Shown: positions 51,691-61,933 of the stretch, in pieces
Position numbering within the stretch: the first letter of the stretch is position 1
Layout: each line of letters opens with the position of its first letter
From: Cryobacterium sp. Y29
GTDB lineage: Bacteria > Actinomycetota > Actinomycetes > Actinomycetales > Microbacteriaceae
NCBI RefSeq assembly: GCF_002929825.1
Contig: NZ_PJJN01000036.1
Span: 186,001 to 250,000, forward strand
DNA length: 64,000 nucleotides
Direction: 5' to 3'
Program-made: the position numbers and the translations under genes
The notes under the pieces: generated by a model
The model's input: only the letters and a program-made list of their open reading frames with translations
The model's database searches: none
Told to the model about the DNA's origin: nothing

Positions 51691-51999
51691 CATGGTTCAC
51701 TCTTCAGCCCTCTACTGCACATCGAACAACACGCTCCCCCACGGGGATACCGCTGGCTCCTTTCGGGTCAGGTGAGGGCCTGATTGTCGCCGTAAGGGCG
51801 TTTTCGCAGGGGCGTTCAGCACGGGTATCCTGCGCGGATGCCGCAGCCCGCAACCTCGACCAGCCCCACAACTGGCTGACGAGCCCCCTGTTTCAGGGGT
51901 CGGCGGCCCGGCGTTCTCTCACCATTTGACGCTACCGTGTGACTCGGCACCCGCCGTCGCTACCCGAACGTCTGCCCTTCGCCGACTGGAGTTCCCCGC
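51691..51999. other. Intergenic region between tRNA-Leu and the DedA gene
   Basis: No gene is supported in these 309 bases. A tight hairpin CCCCTG-TTT-CAGGGG lies around 51883-51898 without a T-run. An open frame running through the tRNA is an artefact. TTGACG at about 51926 lacks a matching -10. Confidence 0.5.
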
Positions 52000-52737
52000 G
52001 TGATTCACACCGCATTGATTCCCTGGCTCGACCCGACGCTTATCATTGAGTCGGCTGGTCCCTGGGCTTTGCTCGTCGTCTGCGCGATCGTCTTTGCCGA
52101 GACCGGTCTGCTGGTCGGGTTCCTTCTTCCGGGCGATACCCTGCTGATCATCACCGGCCTGCTCGCGTTCCCCGCCGCCGGAGTCATCCGGATTGACATC
52201 TGGTGGGTCGCCCTGGCCATAGGATTTGCCGCGTTCCTGGGTGGTGAAATCGGCTACCTCATCGGACATAAATTCGGTCCGCGCGTCTTTGAACGCAAGG
52301 AGTCGGGCCTATTCAGCATCAAAAACGTCGACCGCACGAATGCGTTCTTCGTGCGATTCGGCGGTGTCGCCGTCATCGTCGCCCGGTTCGTGCCGATCGT
52401 GCGCACCTTCGCACCGGTCGCGGCGGGCGTCGGCCACATGGACTACCGCAAGTACACGCTGTACAACCTGATCGGCGCGCTGCTCTGGGGAACCGGCCTG
52501 ACCTTCGGCGGGTACTTTCTCGGCTACATTCCGCCGGTGGCCGAATTCGTCACGACGTACATCGACCTGATCTTGCTCAGCGCGGTGGTCATCACCCTCA
52601 TTCCCACGGTATACCACTACGTGCAGTCAATCGTGAAAGCCCGCCGACTGCGCGCCCAGCCCACCACTGTCACGGGCAGTCACCTGCTCGACCCCGAAAC
52701 GTTCAAGACCAACCACGCCGGCCGCCATGAGAACTGA
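52000..52737 (+). CDS. DedA-family membrane protein
   Basis: The 245-residue protein carries the DedA (VTT) signatures FAETGLLVGFLLPGDTLL near residue 33 and RFVPIVRTFAPVAAGVGHMDYRKYTLYNLIGALLWG near 128, including the conserved Gly and basic residues of the re-entrant loops. DedA proteins are linked to lipid-carrier (undecaprenyl phosphate) or phospholipid translocation and membrane homeostasis. The GTG start at 52000 follows GGAG at 51989. It is monocistronic. Confidence 0.9.
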   Translation: MIHTALIPWLDPTLIIESAGPWALLVVCAIVFAETGLLVGFLLPGDTLLIITGLLAFPAAGVIRIDIWWVALAIGFAAFLGGEIGYLIGHKFGPRVFERKESGLFSIKNVDRTNAFFVRFGGVAVIVARFVPIVRTFAPVAAGVGHMDYRKYTLYNLIGALLWGTGLTFGGYFLGYIPPVAEFVTTYIDLILLSAVVITLIPTVYHYVQSIVKARRLRAQPTTVTGSHLLDPETFKTNHAGRHEN

Positions 52738-52758
52738 GGCCGTCACCATCTGATTCGT

Positions 52759-53667
52759 TCAGCGGTGCTGGTGGCCTTCATGCTCAGCGTGCTCGGTCGG
52801 TTCCAGCTGAAAGGTTGAGTGAGCGACGTCGAAATGCTTGCTGAGGCATCCCGACAGCTCATCGAGCAAAGCGTCGGTGCCGTGTGCAAGCACGGTCGCC
52901 TCCACGACGATATGCGCGGTGAACACGTGCGCACCGCTGGTAATGGCCCAGACGTGCACATCGTGCACGTCGACCACGCCATCCGTGCCGAGCAGATGGC
53001 GCCGAATCTCGGAAATATCGGTGTCGGCCGGCGTGGACTGGCTGAACACGCGCACGACGTCACGTAACAGCACGAAAGCGCGCGGAACGATCATGGCGGC
53101 AATGACGAGCGAGGCGATGGCATCCGCTTGGGCAAAACCGGTTATCAGAATACTGATGGCGGCCACGATCACGGCAACGGATCCGAGGGCGTCGCCGAGC
53201 ACCTCGAGGTAGGCGCCGCGCATGTTGATCGACCCGGCAGCCGCCGGACGAAGCAGCAGCATTCCGGCGATGTTCGCTGCCAGACCGATGATGGCCACGA
53301 TGAGCATGGGAGCTGGCAGCACAGCGCTCTCGCTCGGGGCCATCAGTCGAGTGACCGCAGCGACCGAAACGACGCCGGCCACGCCAAGCAGGATCAACCC
53401 GTTGATCAGCGCGCCGAACACCTCGGTGCGCTGAAAACCGAAGGTGGCCCGGTCCGTCGCCGGGCGTGATGCCATGACGGTGGCCGTCAGGGCAACGAGG
53501 AGCCCGAGCAGGTCGGACAGCATGTGCCCAGCGTCGGCCAGCAGAGCGAGCGATCCGGTCAGCCAGGCACCGATCACCTCGAGCAGCAGCACGACGGACA
53601 CAATGCCAATGACGAGGGTCAGTCGCCTCCGGTTCGAGTCGGAGCCGTGCGCGTGATCGTGACCCAT
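52759..53667 (-). CDS. Cation diffusion facilitator (CDF) metal exporter
   Basis: The 302-residue protein has a His-rich N terminus (MGHDHAHG), six spans with metal-site residues in LLADAGHMLSDLLGL (helix 2) and LEVLGDALGSVAVIVAA (helix 5), and a cytoplasmic domain from about 205. The His-Asp pattern resembles Zn2+/Cd2+ exporters such as CzcD. The C terminus is also His-rich (HAEHEGHQHR). It acts as a proton-driven dimer. Confidence 0.9.
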   Translation of the reverse strand: MGHDHAHGSDSNRRRLTLVIGIVSVVLLLEVIGAWLTGSLALLADAGHMLSDLLGLLVALTATVMASRPATDRATFGFQRTEVFGALINGLILLGVAGVVSVAAVTRLMAPSESAVLPAPMLIVAIIGLAANIAGMLLLRPAAAGSINMRGAYLEVLGDALGSVAVIVAAISILITGFAQADAIASLVIAAMIVPRAFVLLRDVVRVFSQSTPADTDISEIRRHLLGTDGVVDVHDVHVWAITSGAHVFTAHIVVEATVLAHGTDALLDELSGCLSKHFDVAHSTFQLEPTEHAEHEGHQHR

Positions 53668-53768
53668 GGCTCAACGTTAGAGCCGCGCGGACCCGCTCGC
53701 CAGCCCGCAGGCTAGATGGGAATGAATGCCGTTCTCAGCATCCGGGGGCGGCTCGATCTGACGCGGCG

Positions 53769-54362
53769 TCAGGAGGCGCCGAGCACCTCGCGTAGCACCG
53801 GAACGAGACCCTCGAACGCGATCGCCCGATGGCTGACCTGGTTCTTCACGTGGGCCGAAAGCTCGGCCGCCGAAATGGCATAGCCGTCGGGCAGAAAGAT
53901 CGGGTCATATCCAAAACCGTTGGCGCCAGCCGGTTGGAACAGAAGCTGTCCCGGCCATTCGCCGGTCACGGCCCGCTCGGTGCCGTCGGGCAGAGCGAGA
54001 GCGGCCACACACGTGAAGTGGGCGTCGCGGTGCTCCTCGGGAACGTCGCTGAGCTGCCAGAGAAGCAGACGCAGGTTCTCACCGGCATCCTTGGCCGGTC
54101 CCGACCAACGCGCCGAGAAAATTCCCGGTGACCCGCCGAGAATGTCGACGCAGATTCCCGAGTCGTCTGCGATTGCCGGGAGCCCGGTGTGGGCGGCAGC
54201 GGCGCGCGCCTTGATCAGTGCATTCTCGGTAAAAGTGACACCGTCTTCGACCGGTTCGGGGCCGTCATAGGCGAGCACCTCGATGCCAGGCAGCTGCGCG
54301 GCCAGGATGCGCCGCAACTCCTCGACCTTGTGGGCGTTGTGCGTTGCGAGAACGATCTGCAC
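53769..54362 (-). CDS. rdgB: Non-canonical purine NTP pyrophosphatase (dITP/XTP)
   Basis: The 197-residue HAM1-family protein has LATHNAHKVEELRRIL at the N terminus, FTENALIKARAAAAHTGLPAIADDSGICVD, and the C-terminal FGYDPIFLPDG and SHRAIAF. It removes inosine and xanthosine triphosphates from the nucleotide pool. It lies 3 bases downstream of rph, in the conserved actinobacterial order murI-rph-rdgB. Confidence 0.96.
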   Translation of the reverse strand: MQIVLATHNAHKVEELRRILAAQLPGIEVLAYDGPEPVEDGVTFTENALIKARAAAAHTGLPAIADDSGICVDILGGSPGIFSARWSGPAKDAGENLRLLLWQLSDVPEEHRDAHFTCVAALALPDGTERAVTGEWPGQLLFQPAGANGFGYDPIFLPDGYAISAAELSAHVKNQVSHRAIAFEGLVPVLREVLGAS

Positions 54363-54365
54363 CGC

Positions 54366-55100
54366 TCAGCGCTCCAGTGCGCTGGTCTGAAATTCGGTCA
54401 AGGTGATGGCGCCCTTCAAGGCGAGGTCGAGCAGAACGTCGAGCTCGCTGCGGTCGAACGGTGCAGCTTCGGCGGTGCCCTGCACCTCGACGAACTTGCC
54501 GCGACCGGTTACGACGACGTTCATGTCGGTGTCAGCGCGCACGTCTTCGGTATAGGCGAGGTCGAGCATGGGCACTCCGCCGATGATGCCGACAGACACG
54601 GCCGAGACGCTGTCGATGAGTGGCTGCGCCTTCTGCGAGATGAACTTCTTGGTGCGCCCCCACTCGAGCGCATCGGCGAGCGCGACGTACGCGCCGGTGA
54701 TGGCCGCGGTGCGAGTTCCTCCGTCGGCCTGCAGCACGTCGCAGTCGAGCACCAGTGTGTTCTCACCAAGCGCCTTCATATCGACCACCGCGCGCAGGCT
54801 GCGACCGATCAAACGGCTGATCTCATGGGTGCGACCGCCGATCTTGCCCTTGACCGATTCACGGTCCATGCGGCTGTTGGTCGAGCGCGGCAGCATCGAA
54901 TATTCGGCGGTGACCCAGCCCTTACCCTTGCCGCTCATCCAACGCGGAACGCCGTTAGTGAACGATGCCGTGCAGAGTACCCTGGTGCGGCCGTATGAGA
55001 TCAGGGCCGAGCCTTCGGCCTGGTCGCTCCAGCCGCGCTCGATCGTGATCGGGCGAAGTTCGTCGTTGGTGCGCCCATCAGCGCGCAGGGTCTCGGTCAC
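54366..55100 (-). CDS. rph: Ribonuclease PH
   Basis: The 244-residue protein has [38 protein letters not shown], and [17 protein letters not shown]-type residues in [43 protein letters not shown]. It is a phosphorolytic 3'-5' exonuclease that trims tRNA 3' ends. The GTG start overlaps the murI stop by GTGA. Confidence 0.96.
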   Translation of the reverse strand: MTETLRADGRTNDELRPITIERGWSDQAEGSALISYGRTRVLCTASFTNGVPRWMSGKGKGWVTAEYSMLPRSTNSRMDRESVKGKIGGRTHEISRLIGRSLRAVVDMKALGENTLVLDCDVLQADGGTRTAAITGAYVALADALEWGRTKKFISQKAQPLIDSVSAVSVGIIGGVPMLDLAYTEDVRADTDMNVVVTGRGKFVEVQGTAEAAPFDRSELDVLLDLALKGAITLTEFQTSALER

Positions 55101-55981
55101 GGTGTGCTCCTAGTGATTCGGGTAGAGGGGGAATTTGGGGGTCCGCTTCGACTGGATGCTGCCAGTTCGGCAAGGTTGAGTGTGCCGGTCTCGATCAGGT
55201 CGACGCGGCTGACCTCGGGTCCGATCAAACGATGGGCCAGGGCCAGAAAATCCTCGGCACTGTCGCCGGTCGCCTCGTAACGGTAGCTGGGCGGGCTCGT
55301 GCGGGCGCGTTCCAGGCCCTGACTCACCAGTACCCGGTAGACGTCATTGGCTGTTTCGGTATCACTCGAGACCAGGGTGACGTTCTCTCCCATCACATAC
55401 GAGATGGCACCACGCAAAAAGGGATAGTGGGTGCAGCCGAGCACGAGGGTGTCGACGCCTGCGGCGCGCAGCGGCGCAAGGTACTCCTCGGCGACGGCGA
55501 GCACCTCGGCGCCGGTCGTGACGCCGGCTTCGACGAACTCAACGAACCGCGGGCAGGCCTTGCTGAACAGCGTGATCTGGGGTGCGGCGGCGAAGGCGTC
55601 GTTGTAGGCACGCGAGTTGACAGTCCCGAGGGTACCGATGACGCCTACTCGCTGGTTGCGCGTGGTTGCGACGGCGCGGCGCACGGCCGGCTGAATGACC
55701 TCGATCACGGGCACGCTGTAGCGCTCACGGGCGTCACGCAGCATCGCCGCCGAAGCCGTGTTACACGCGATCACAAGCAGTTTCACGTCTTGCGCCACGA
55801 GATCATCGAGTACGTCCAGGGCGAACCCCCGTACATCCGCTATTTTCTTGGGCCCGTACGGCGAGTGGGCCGTATCGCCGATGTAGAGAATGGACTCGTT
55901 GGGTAACTGGTCCTTGATCGCCCGGGCGACGGTCAGGCCGCCGACTCCGGAATCAAAAATACCAATCGGTGCATCCGTCAC
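55097..55981 (-). CDS. murI: Glutamate racemase
   Basis: The 294-residue protein contains both catalytic cysteines: [11 protein letters not shown] near residue 75 and [10 protein letters not shown] near 190. [12 protein letters not shown] at the N terminus and [11 protein letters not shown] complete the family pattern. It makes D-glutamate for peptidoglycan. GTG 55981 is preferred because the family begins PIGIFDSG; an ATG 25 codons upstream would overlap the divergent pncB start. Confidence 0.95.
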   Translation of the reverse strand: MTDAPIGIFDSGVGGLTVARAIKDQLPNESILYIGDTAHSPYGPKKIADVRGFALDVLDDLVAQDVKLLVIACNTASAAMLRDARERYSVPVIEVIQPAVRRAVATTRNQRVGVIGTLGTVNSRAYNDAFAAAPQITLFSKACPRFVEFVEAGVTTGAEVLAVAEEYLAPLRAAGVDTLVLGCTHYPFLRGAISYVMGENVTLVSSDTETANDVYRVLVSQGLERARTSPPSYRYEATGDSAEDFLALAHRLIGPEVSRVDLIETGTLNLAELAASSRSGPPNSPSTRITRSTP

Positions 55982-56022
55982 GGAGACCAAGCCTAGCCCG
56001 ACAAGCGGATAAGCTGTGCCGG

Positions 56023-57384
56023 GTGACCCCGTCCCCCACGTACCCCGTGCCAGCATACGGCGGCCCAGCCGCCCGCACCCCGGCTTTACGTACCGATCGG
56101 TACGAGCTCACGATGGTCGACGCCGCTATCCAGAGCGGAACCGCCGACCGTGAGTGCATGTTCGAAGCGTTCGCCCGCCGGCTGCCCACTGGCCGGCGCT
56201 ACGGAATCGTCGCCGGTACCGGCCGCTTGCTCGAGCTGATTCGCCAATTCCGCTTCACCACCGAGGAACTGACCTGGCTTGCCGACAACGCCGTCGTGCG
56301 CACTCCCACCCTCGACTACCTGGCCGACTATTCCTTCACCGGCAACGTCTGGGGCTACCAGGAGGGCGAAGCGTACTTTCCCGGATCCCCCCTGCTGCTG
56401 GTCGAGAGCACCTTCGCCGAGGGTGTCATTCTGGAGACCCTTATCCTCAGCGTGCTCAACTACGACATCTCGGTCGCCAGCGCCGCCGCCCGCATGGTCT
56501 CCGTGAGCCTCGGCCGCCCGATCGCCGAGATGGGATCACGCCGCACCAACGAGCACTCGGCGGTCGCCGCCGCCCGCGCTGCATATATCGCCGGCTTTGC
56601 ATCGACGAGCAACCTCGAAGCCGGCCGCCAATGGGGCCTGCCCACCATGGGAACAGCGGCCCACTCGTTCATTTTGCTGCACGACAGCGAGGAAGAAGCG
56701 TTCCAGGCGCAAGTGGATGCCTTCGGTACCGCCACAACCCTTCTCGTGGACACCTACGATGTGCCGGCCGGCATCGCACTGGCGGTCAAGATCGCCGGGC
56801 CCGAGCTCGGCTCGATTCGCATCGACTCCGGCGATCTACCCATAGTCGTCGCGGCGGCCCGAGCGCAACTCGATTCTCTCGGCGCCGTCAACACGAAAAT
56901 CACCGTCACGAGCGACCTCGACGAGTTCGCCATCGCGGCTCTGTCGGCCAGCCCGGTCGACGCTTTCGGCATCGGCACCTCGGTGGTCACCGGTTCGGGA
57001 GAGCCGGCTGCCGGCCTGGTTTACAAGCTCGTCGCGCATAAGGGCCACGGCGACGACTGGATCTCCGTCGCCAAAACCTCCACCGCAAAGCTGTCTATCG
57101 GTGGCCGCAAGAATGCGCTTCGTCGAGTGGATGCCGCCGGTACCGCCCAGGAAGAGATCATTTTGCTCGGTGACGGCCCCGGCGGCAGTTTCGATTCCCG
57201 CAGCGGCCTCGAACGCGCACTTCTGGTTCCGTTGATCAGTGACGGCACCGTCGACGAACGATACGTGGGACCAGCCGGAACGCTGCGCGCCCGCGCGCAC
57301 AACGCATCCGTCATGCAGGAACTACCAATCGAGGCTTTTCGTTTAGGGCGCGGCGAGCCCGTTATTCCGACCTCGTATCGATAA
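56023..57384 (+). CDS. pncB: Nicotinate phosphoribosyltransferase
   Basis: The 453-residue protein has [44 protein letters not shown], and the PRPP/phosphate-site residues in [19 protein letters not shown] and [22 protein letters not shown]. The second histidine-containing motif, GTAAHSF, carries the autophosphorylated His. It makes nicotinate mononucleotide for NAD salvage. GTG 56023 sits seven bases behind TAAGCT, a leaderless pattern. It is divergent from murI. Confidence 0.93.
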   Translation: MTPSPTYPVPAYGGPAARTPALRTDRYELTMVDAAIQSGTADRECMFEAFARRLPTGRRYGIVAGTGRLLELIRQFRFTTEELTWLADNAVVRTPTLDYLADYSFTGNVWGYQEGEAYFPGSPLLLVESTFAEGVILETLILSVLNYDISVASAAARMVSVSLGRPIAEMGSRRTNEHSAVAAARAAYIAGFASTSNLEAGRQWGLPTMGTAAHSFILLHDSEEEAFQAQVDAFGTATTLLVDTYDVPAGIALAVKIAGPELGSIRIDSGDLPIVVAAARAQLDSLGAVNTKITVTSDLDEFAIAALSASPVDAFGIGTSVVTGSGEPAAGLVYKLVAHKGHGDDWISVAKTSTAKLSIGGRKNALRRVDAAGTAQEEIILLGDGPGGSFDSRSGLERALLVPLISDGTVDERYVGPAGTLRARAHNASVMQELPIEAFRLGRGEPVIPTSYR

Positions 57385-57402
57385 GCCCGGGCGGAATAGG
57401 CG

Positions 57403-57687
57403 CTACTTGGCCTTCATCTTCTCGTAGATGGCCTTGCACGTTGGGCACACCGGAAATTTTTCCGGGTCGCGTCCCGGCAGCCACTTCTTGCCGCACAGGG
57501 CTTTGACCGGTTTGCCCGAAATGGCCGATTCGAGAATCTTGTCTTTGGGCACATAGTGCGAAAAACGTTCGTGATCGCCGGGTTCGATCTGCTCCTGGTT
57601 CAGCAGTTCCTCGAGCTCACGATCCAGCGTGGACGTTCCGCCGCCGGGCTGGCCGGGTTCTGCAATGCTCACACGAAATTCAGTCAT
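57403..57687 (-). CDS. DUF3039 domain protein
   Basis: This 94-residue small actinobacterial protein of unknown function has HERFSHYVPKDKILESAISGKPVKALCGKKWLPGRDPEKFPVCPTCKAIYEKM as its core. Three cysteines (CGKKW and CPTC) probably bind zinc. It is highly conserved next to other housekeeping genes in actinobacteria. It is convergent with pncB. Confidence 0.85.
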   Translation of the reverse strand: MTEFRVSIAEPGQPGGGTSTLDRELEELLNQEQIEPGDHERFSHYVPKDKILESAISGKPVKALCGKKWLPGRDPEKFPVCPTCKAIYEKMKAK

Positions 57688-57719
57688 AGCACCAGTCTAA
57701 GCACTCTGCCTGCGACGGG

Positions 57720-59294
57720 TCAGGCCCGTTGAGCAGAAGCCAGCATCTCAGGACCGCGCCGGTCGAAGGCACGGGAACCGACCCAGATTCCCACGACCAC
57801 CGCCACGAGTCCGAGGCCGACGCCGGCGCCAAGCGCGAGCAGATGCCAGGCCGGATCCTCGACGATTCCGAGATAGGCGAAGATGAGAGAGGGTAGCGCC
57901 ACGATGATTGAGCCCGTGAAGGTGAGCGACTGCACCAGTCCTGCGGCGGTCTCTGTGGCCTGCGGCTGGGCGAACGGGCTGTCACCGGGTTTGGTGACCG
58001 GGTAGGGAAAACGAGTGGAGGTGTAGCTCGAGAAGCCCAAACCGGCCAAAAGGATGCACGTGCTCACGCCCAGCATCGACAACAGCACTGACCAGTCACC
58101 GTAGAACGAAATGCTGATGACCGAGCCAATGCCGATGAGCGGTATGCCCATGATGAGCGCGGGAAGAATCCGGCCGATACGGTCGGCCAGGCCGTGCGTT
58201 CCCGAAGCCACGTGCAGCCAGATTGCTGTGCTGTCGTAGGCAACGTCATTGTGCATGGTCCACCCGAGAAAAATGCACATGAGAGGCACCGGCACGAGCG
58301 CGAGGTAATGCAGCGGCACGCCGACGACACTCAGTGGCAGGATGGCGATGATGGGCACAATCGGAATCATGATCAGCGACACCCAATACCGTGAGTCGCG
58401 AGCCCAGTAAGTGAAGGTACGGGCGGCGATAGCGCCAACGGAACTGTGCGGTAGCCGGTCGAACCACCCCAGCCCGGAATACTGTTTCGCCGCTGCTTCA
58501 CGGCCGGGCGATACCAGCATGCGGGCCACGACGAACTGCCAGATCAGCCAAAGCGCGTAGGTGGATCCCACGGCAATAAGCAGTTTGAGGATGGCCTCAC
58601 CCCAGGCGCCGGTGGAGGCGTCACCCGGAACGGCCCACGCTGCCCCGAACGGAGTCCAGCCCAGAATCGTGGCGAGAGTGGCCAGCAGGGTGCGGCCATG
58701 TCGGTCCCAGTCCGTGCTGAACAGCACCACAACGAGCGGAGAAATCAAGACCAGCAAGACAACACCGATTAGCCCGGTGAACTCGCGGGAGCGTCTGGTC
58801 GACAGGAGAAAGGCTGCGAGGGATGCGCTCACTCGCGAGAGCAGAATGCAGGTCGCCAGGATCAGCGCAGCGGAGATGACAGCGAGCAGAGTCTGCCCGA
58901 TGCCACGCGACCACGTGACCACGGTGCCGAGGAGCACGATCGTCAGGGTGACCGCCGGAACGCCGATGAGCGCCGAACCGGCCAGGCCAAGCGACAACGA
59001 ACGGTTCGGAATTCCGAGGAATGCAAACTTACGGGGGTCCATGCTGTCATCGATGCCGACCACGATCGGGATGATCAGAAAGCCCAGCGCTACGGCCGAT
59101 CCGGCCACAGTGAGCGAATCGCGAATCAGTGTGGGGTCACCGACGAACCGCAGGGTGATCAGTGCAACGAGAAGTGTGATGGAGACGCTCAGACCATAGA
59201 GCAGTCCTACGACCAGGCCGACAACCTGCCACGGGCTACGACGAAACAGGTTGGCGAGCAACCGGAGTTTCAGTCCGAAAAATTGTGCAACCAT
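57720..59294 (-). CDS. ABC transporter permease
   Basis: The 524-residue integral membrane protein has about 12-14 hydrophobic segments arranged as a long polytopic domain. No binding-protein or exporter signature is seen. It overlaps the upstream ATPase gene by 25 bases, so the two form a transporter of ABC-2 character. Cargo is unknown. Segments such as WARDSRYWVSLIMIPIVPIIAILPLS match permeases annotated only as ABC permeases in Microbacteriaceae. Confidence 0.8.
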   Translation of the reverse strand: MVAQFFGLKLRLLANLFRRSPWQVVGLVVGLLYGLSVSITLLVALITLRFVGDPTLIRDSLTVAGSAVALGFLIIPIVVGIDDSMDPRKFAFLGIPNRSLSLGLAGSALIGVPAVTLTIVLLGTVVTWSRGIGQTLLAVISAALILATCILLSRVSASLAAFLLSTRRSREFTGLIGVVLLVLISPLVVVLFSTDWDRHGRTLLATLATILGWTPFGAAWAVPGDASTGAWGEAILKLLIAVGSTYALWLIWQFVVARMLVSPGREAAAKQYSGLGWFDRLPHSSVGAIAARTFTYWARDSRYWVSLIMIPIVPIIAILPLSVVGVPLHYLALVPVPLMCIFLGWTMHNDVAYDSTAIWLHVASGTHGLADRIGRILPALIMGIPLIGIGSVISISFYGDWSVLLSMLGVSTCILLAGLGFSSYTSTRFPYPVTKPGDSPFAQPQATETAAGLVQSLTFTGSIIVALPSLIFAYLGIVEDPAWHLLALGAGVGLGLVAVVVGIWVGSRAFDRRGPEMLASAQRA

Positions 59295-60808
59295 TCCATG
59301 CCCTCCGCGACCTTGCGCCCGCCGGCGAGCGCGACGAACCGATCTTCCAGCGACTTCGGGCCACGGACCTCGTCGATGGTTCCCGCTGCCAGGACACGGC
59401 CCTGCACGATGATGGCAACATGATCGCAGACGCGCTGAATCAGGTCCATACCGTGGCTGGACAGCACGACAGTGCCACCGGCGGCCACGTATTTCTGCAA
59501 AATCTCGGTCACATTGACCGCAGAAACCGGGTCGACGGACTCGAACGGCTCATCGAGCACGAGCACCCGCGGGGAATGAATCATTGCACAGGCCAGGGCG
59601 ATCTTCTTCGTCATGCCAGCGGAGTAGTCCGCAACGAGACGGTTGAGGGCATCCTCGAGGCCGAAAGCCATAGCAAGGTCCGCCGACCTGCTGCGCACGG
59701 TGTCGTTGTCGAGGCCGCGCAGGGTGCCAGCGTAGTACAGGAGTTGTGCGCCGGTGAGGCGGTCGAAGAGCCGAAGTCGGTCGGGCAGAACGCCCATCAC
59801 ACGCTTGGCATCGTTCGGCCGAGCCCAGACGTCGATACCGTGCACCGTGACGTTCCCGGCGCTCGGCCGCAACAGGCCGGTGATCATCGACAGGGTCGTG
59901 GTCTTGCCGGCCCCGTTCGGTCCGACAATGCCATAGAACGAACCGGCTCGCACGGTCAGGTCAAGATCGGAGACCGCAACATTGTGACCGAATCTCTTCG
60001 CGAGTCCCCGGGCTGCAATGACTATTGGAGCTTCAACGACAGCGGGCTTCTTTGCCGACTTCACCGCCGGAGAAATGACGGCCTTCGCGGCTGGCTCTGA
60101 GATGCGGGGTGTGGTATTCCCGGGCATTTCCCGTGGACGTGGATCCATGCTCGGTTCGGGCAGCGGCGTGACGGGCGTTCCCAGTGGCTGTTCCGTTTCG
60201 CTCGCGACGAGCGCATCGCGGGTCGCGTACGGGCGCGTGGTTTCGTCGGTTGCGTTCTCGGCGAGTGTCTGTTCTGTCGCCCGGGTCGACGGGGCAACGT
60301 CCGGTAATTTTGGTGCCGTCAGTTTTCTCGGCGTCGTCGACGTGCGCACTGCTGGCTTACGCACTGCTGGCTTTCCTGCGCCTTCGTCCGGAACTGCCTG
60401 AGTGTCAGCCGACTTGACCGCCGCTGGCTTACGCACAGCTGGCTTACGCACGGCTGGCTTACCTGCGCCTTCGTCCGGAACTGCCTGAGTGTCAGCCGAC
60501 TTGACGGCTGCTGGCTTGGGCACTGCCGGCTTTCGCACTGCAGGCTTGCGCACAGCTGGCTTACCTGCGTCTTCGTCCGGAACTGCCTGAGTGTCAGCCG
60601 ACTTGACCGCTGCTGGCTTGGGCACTGCCGGCTTTCGCACTGCCGGCTTTCGCACTGCCGGCTTACGCACAGCTGGCTTGCTGGCTGCCGCCTTGCTGGC
60701 CGCCGGCTTGCTGCCTGTCGACTCCGCGGCGAGCGGTGCCATCGATTCGGCGGAACGGTCCACGACAGGCTCGTCGTCGCGTTCAGGATGGGGCGGCACA
60801 AAAGTCAC
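59270..60808 (-). CDS. ABC transporter ATPase with long Lys-Pro-Ala-rich N-terminal repeat region
   Basis: Residues about 270-512 of this 512-residue protein are an ABC ATPase: GPNGAGKTT, GVLPDRLRLFDRLTGAQLLYYAG, signature-like YSAGMTKKIALACAMIHSPRVLVLDEPFESVDP (LSGGQ degenerates to YSAGM, common in this group), and His switch in SSHGMDL. Residues about 33-155 are repeats of KPAVR or KPAVP grouped with KPAAVKSADTQAVPDE[D/G]AG. Such basic Pro-Ala tails resemble histone-H1-like domains. It pairs with the permease gene downstream. The start is uncertain because the N terminus is low-complexity. Confidence 0.86.
   Translation of the reverse strand: MTFVPPHPERDDEPVVDRSAESMAPLAAESTGSKPAASKAAASKPAVRKPAVRKPAVRKPAVPKPAAVKSADTQAVPDEDAGKPAVRKPAVRKPAVPKPAAVKSADTQAVPDEGAGKPAVRKPAVRKPAAVKSADTQAVPDEGAGKPAVRKPAVRTSTTPRKLTAPKLPDVAPSTRATEQTLAENATDETTRPYATRDALVASETEQPLGTPVTPLPEPSMDPRPREMPGNTTPRISEPAAKAVISPAVKSAKKPAVVEAPIVIAARGLAKRFGHNVAVSDLDLTVRAGSFYGIVGPNGAGKTTTLSMITGLLRPSAGNVTVHGIDVWARPNDAKRVMGVLPDRLRLFDRLTGAQLLYYAGTLRGLDNDTVRSRSADLAMAFGLEDALNRLVADYSAGMTKKIALACAMIHSPRVLVLDEPFESVDPVSAVNVTEILQKYVAAGGTVVLSSHGMDLIQRVCDHVAIIVQGRVLAAGTIDEVRGPKSLEDRFVALAGGRKVAEGMEWLHNFSD
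60345..60712 (-). repeat. Coding tandem repeats (KPAVR/KPAVP) in the ABC ATPase gene
   Basis: Hierarchical repeat: 15-base units encode KPAV[R/P]. Runs of two to four such units are followed by a block of about 60 bases encoding KPAAVKSADTQAVPDE[D/G]AG, and that whole super-unit occurs three times. Near-identical DNA copies suggest recent expansion by recombination or slippage. Confidence 0.85.
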
Positions 60809-61069
60809 TCCATTAATCTACCAAGGACCACCGACAGGAGGGCGCGATGGGGACGGCAGCGGCCGTTTCAACCTGTGAGTAGGCTCCGTGCCGGGTCACG
60901 AAATGGACACGTGCTGACCGAATTCTTTCCACATATTGAGGCAACAGGTTATGGTGAGACTGACATAACGGTGTGTCTTTACGTGAACATGTGGGTGAAT
61001 CCTAAGCAAACTCTTCGCAATGAGAGCGGGTTTTGCGGCGTAACCCCAACCATTCTTGAGGAGATAATC
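60809..61069. promoter_or_regulatory. Divergent promoter region, ABC ATPase and nucleotidyltransferase
   Basis: These 261 bases contain the start regions of two divergent genes. Composition around 60930-61000 is more AT-rich than average (ACATATTGAGGCAACAGGTTATGG), as expected for promoters. TTGAGG at 60937 is a possible -35 but has no well-spaced -10. No gene is seen. Confidence 0.3.
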
Positions 61070-61792
61070 GTGACGACGCAGTCGGCTAAGACGCACGCAA
61101 TTAAGACGCAAGTGGTCATTCTGGCGGCCGGTATGGGCAGCCGTCTCGGGCGCTCATTGCCGAAGCCCCTCACCGAGCTGAGCGACGGCCGAACGATCAT
61201 GCAGCAGCAGTTCGATAATATCGACCATGCCTTCGGCAACGCTGCCCAGGTCACGATCGTCGTTGGATACAAGCTCGAGCACATCATCGAAGCGTTCCCG
61301 CAGGCATCTTTCGTCTACAACGAGCAGTATGACCAGACCAACACCTCAAAGAGTCTGCTGCGTGCCCTGCAGGCTTCGAAATCCGGCGGCGTACTCTGGA
61401 TGAACGGCGATGTGGTCTTCGACCCGGCCATTCTCGACCGCGCTGCCGCCATGATGGCCCGCGACCAGTCCTTCGTCACCGTCAACACTGACAAGGTGTC
61501 CGATGAAGAGGTCAAGTACACCACGAGCGCCGAAGGCTACATCAAGGAGCTGTCCAAGACCGTGAGGGGTGGCCTCGGCGAAGCCGTCGGCATCAACTAC
61601 GTGTCAAGCGCGGACAAAGCAACCCTGATCCGCCAATTGGCCAAGGTCGCCGACCAGGACTACTTTGAACGCGGCATCGAGTTGGCTATCGAACAGAACC
61701 GCATGCTGGTGGAGCCGGTGAATATTTCCGACTTCTATGCCGTCGAAGTGGACTTCGCCGAAGACCTCGAGCGCGCTAACCTGTTCGTCTAA
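61070..61792 (+). CDS. Sugar/choline-phosphate nucleotidyltransferase-like protein (NTP_transferase family)
   Basis: The 240-residue protein opens with the nucleotide-binding motif VVILAAGMGSRLGRSLPKPLTEL, then WMNGDVVFDP (metal-binding Asp) and FYAVEVDFAEDLERA. This is the short form of the family that includes LicC and sugar-1-phosphate nucleotidyltransferases. It makes an activated alcohol or sugar for cell-surface polymers. The GTG at 61070 follows GAGGAG; the longer upstream frame lacks homology. The exporter genes start 142 bases downstream. Confidence 0.82.
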   Translation: MTTQSAKTHAIKTQVVILAAGMGSRLGRSLPKPLTELSDGRTIMQQQFDNIDHAFGNAAQVTIVVGYKLEHIIEAFPQASFVYNEQYDQTNTSKSLLRALQASKSGGVLWMNGDVVFDPAILDRAAAMMARDQSFVTVNTDKVSDEEVKYTTSAEGYIKELSKTVRGGLGEAVGINYVSSADKATLIRQLAKVADQDYFERGIELAIEQNRMLVEPVNISDFYAVEVDFAEDLERANLFV

Positions 61793-61933
61793 CCAACGCA
61801 CCCGCACCGTCCGAAACCCCGGCGCCTCGGCGTGGGGGTTTCGTCGTCGCTGCGTCGGGAACCAGCCCCGAGCAGAAGGAACCCAGCCCCGACTGGCACG
61901 GAACGCCGCCCGCGCTCCCATACGATAGACCGC

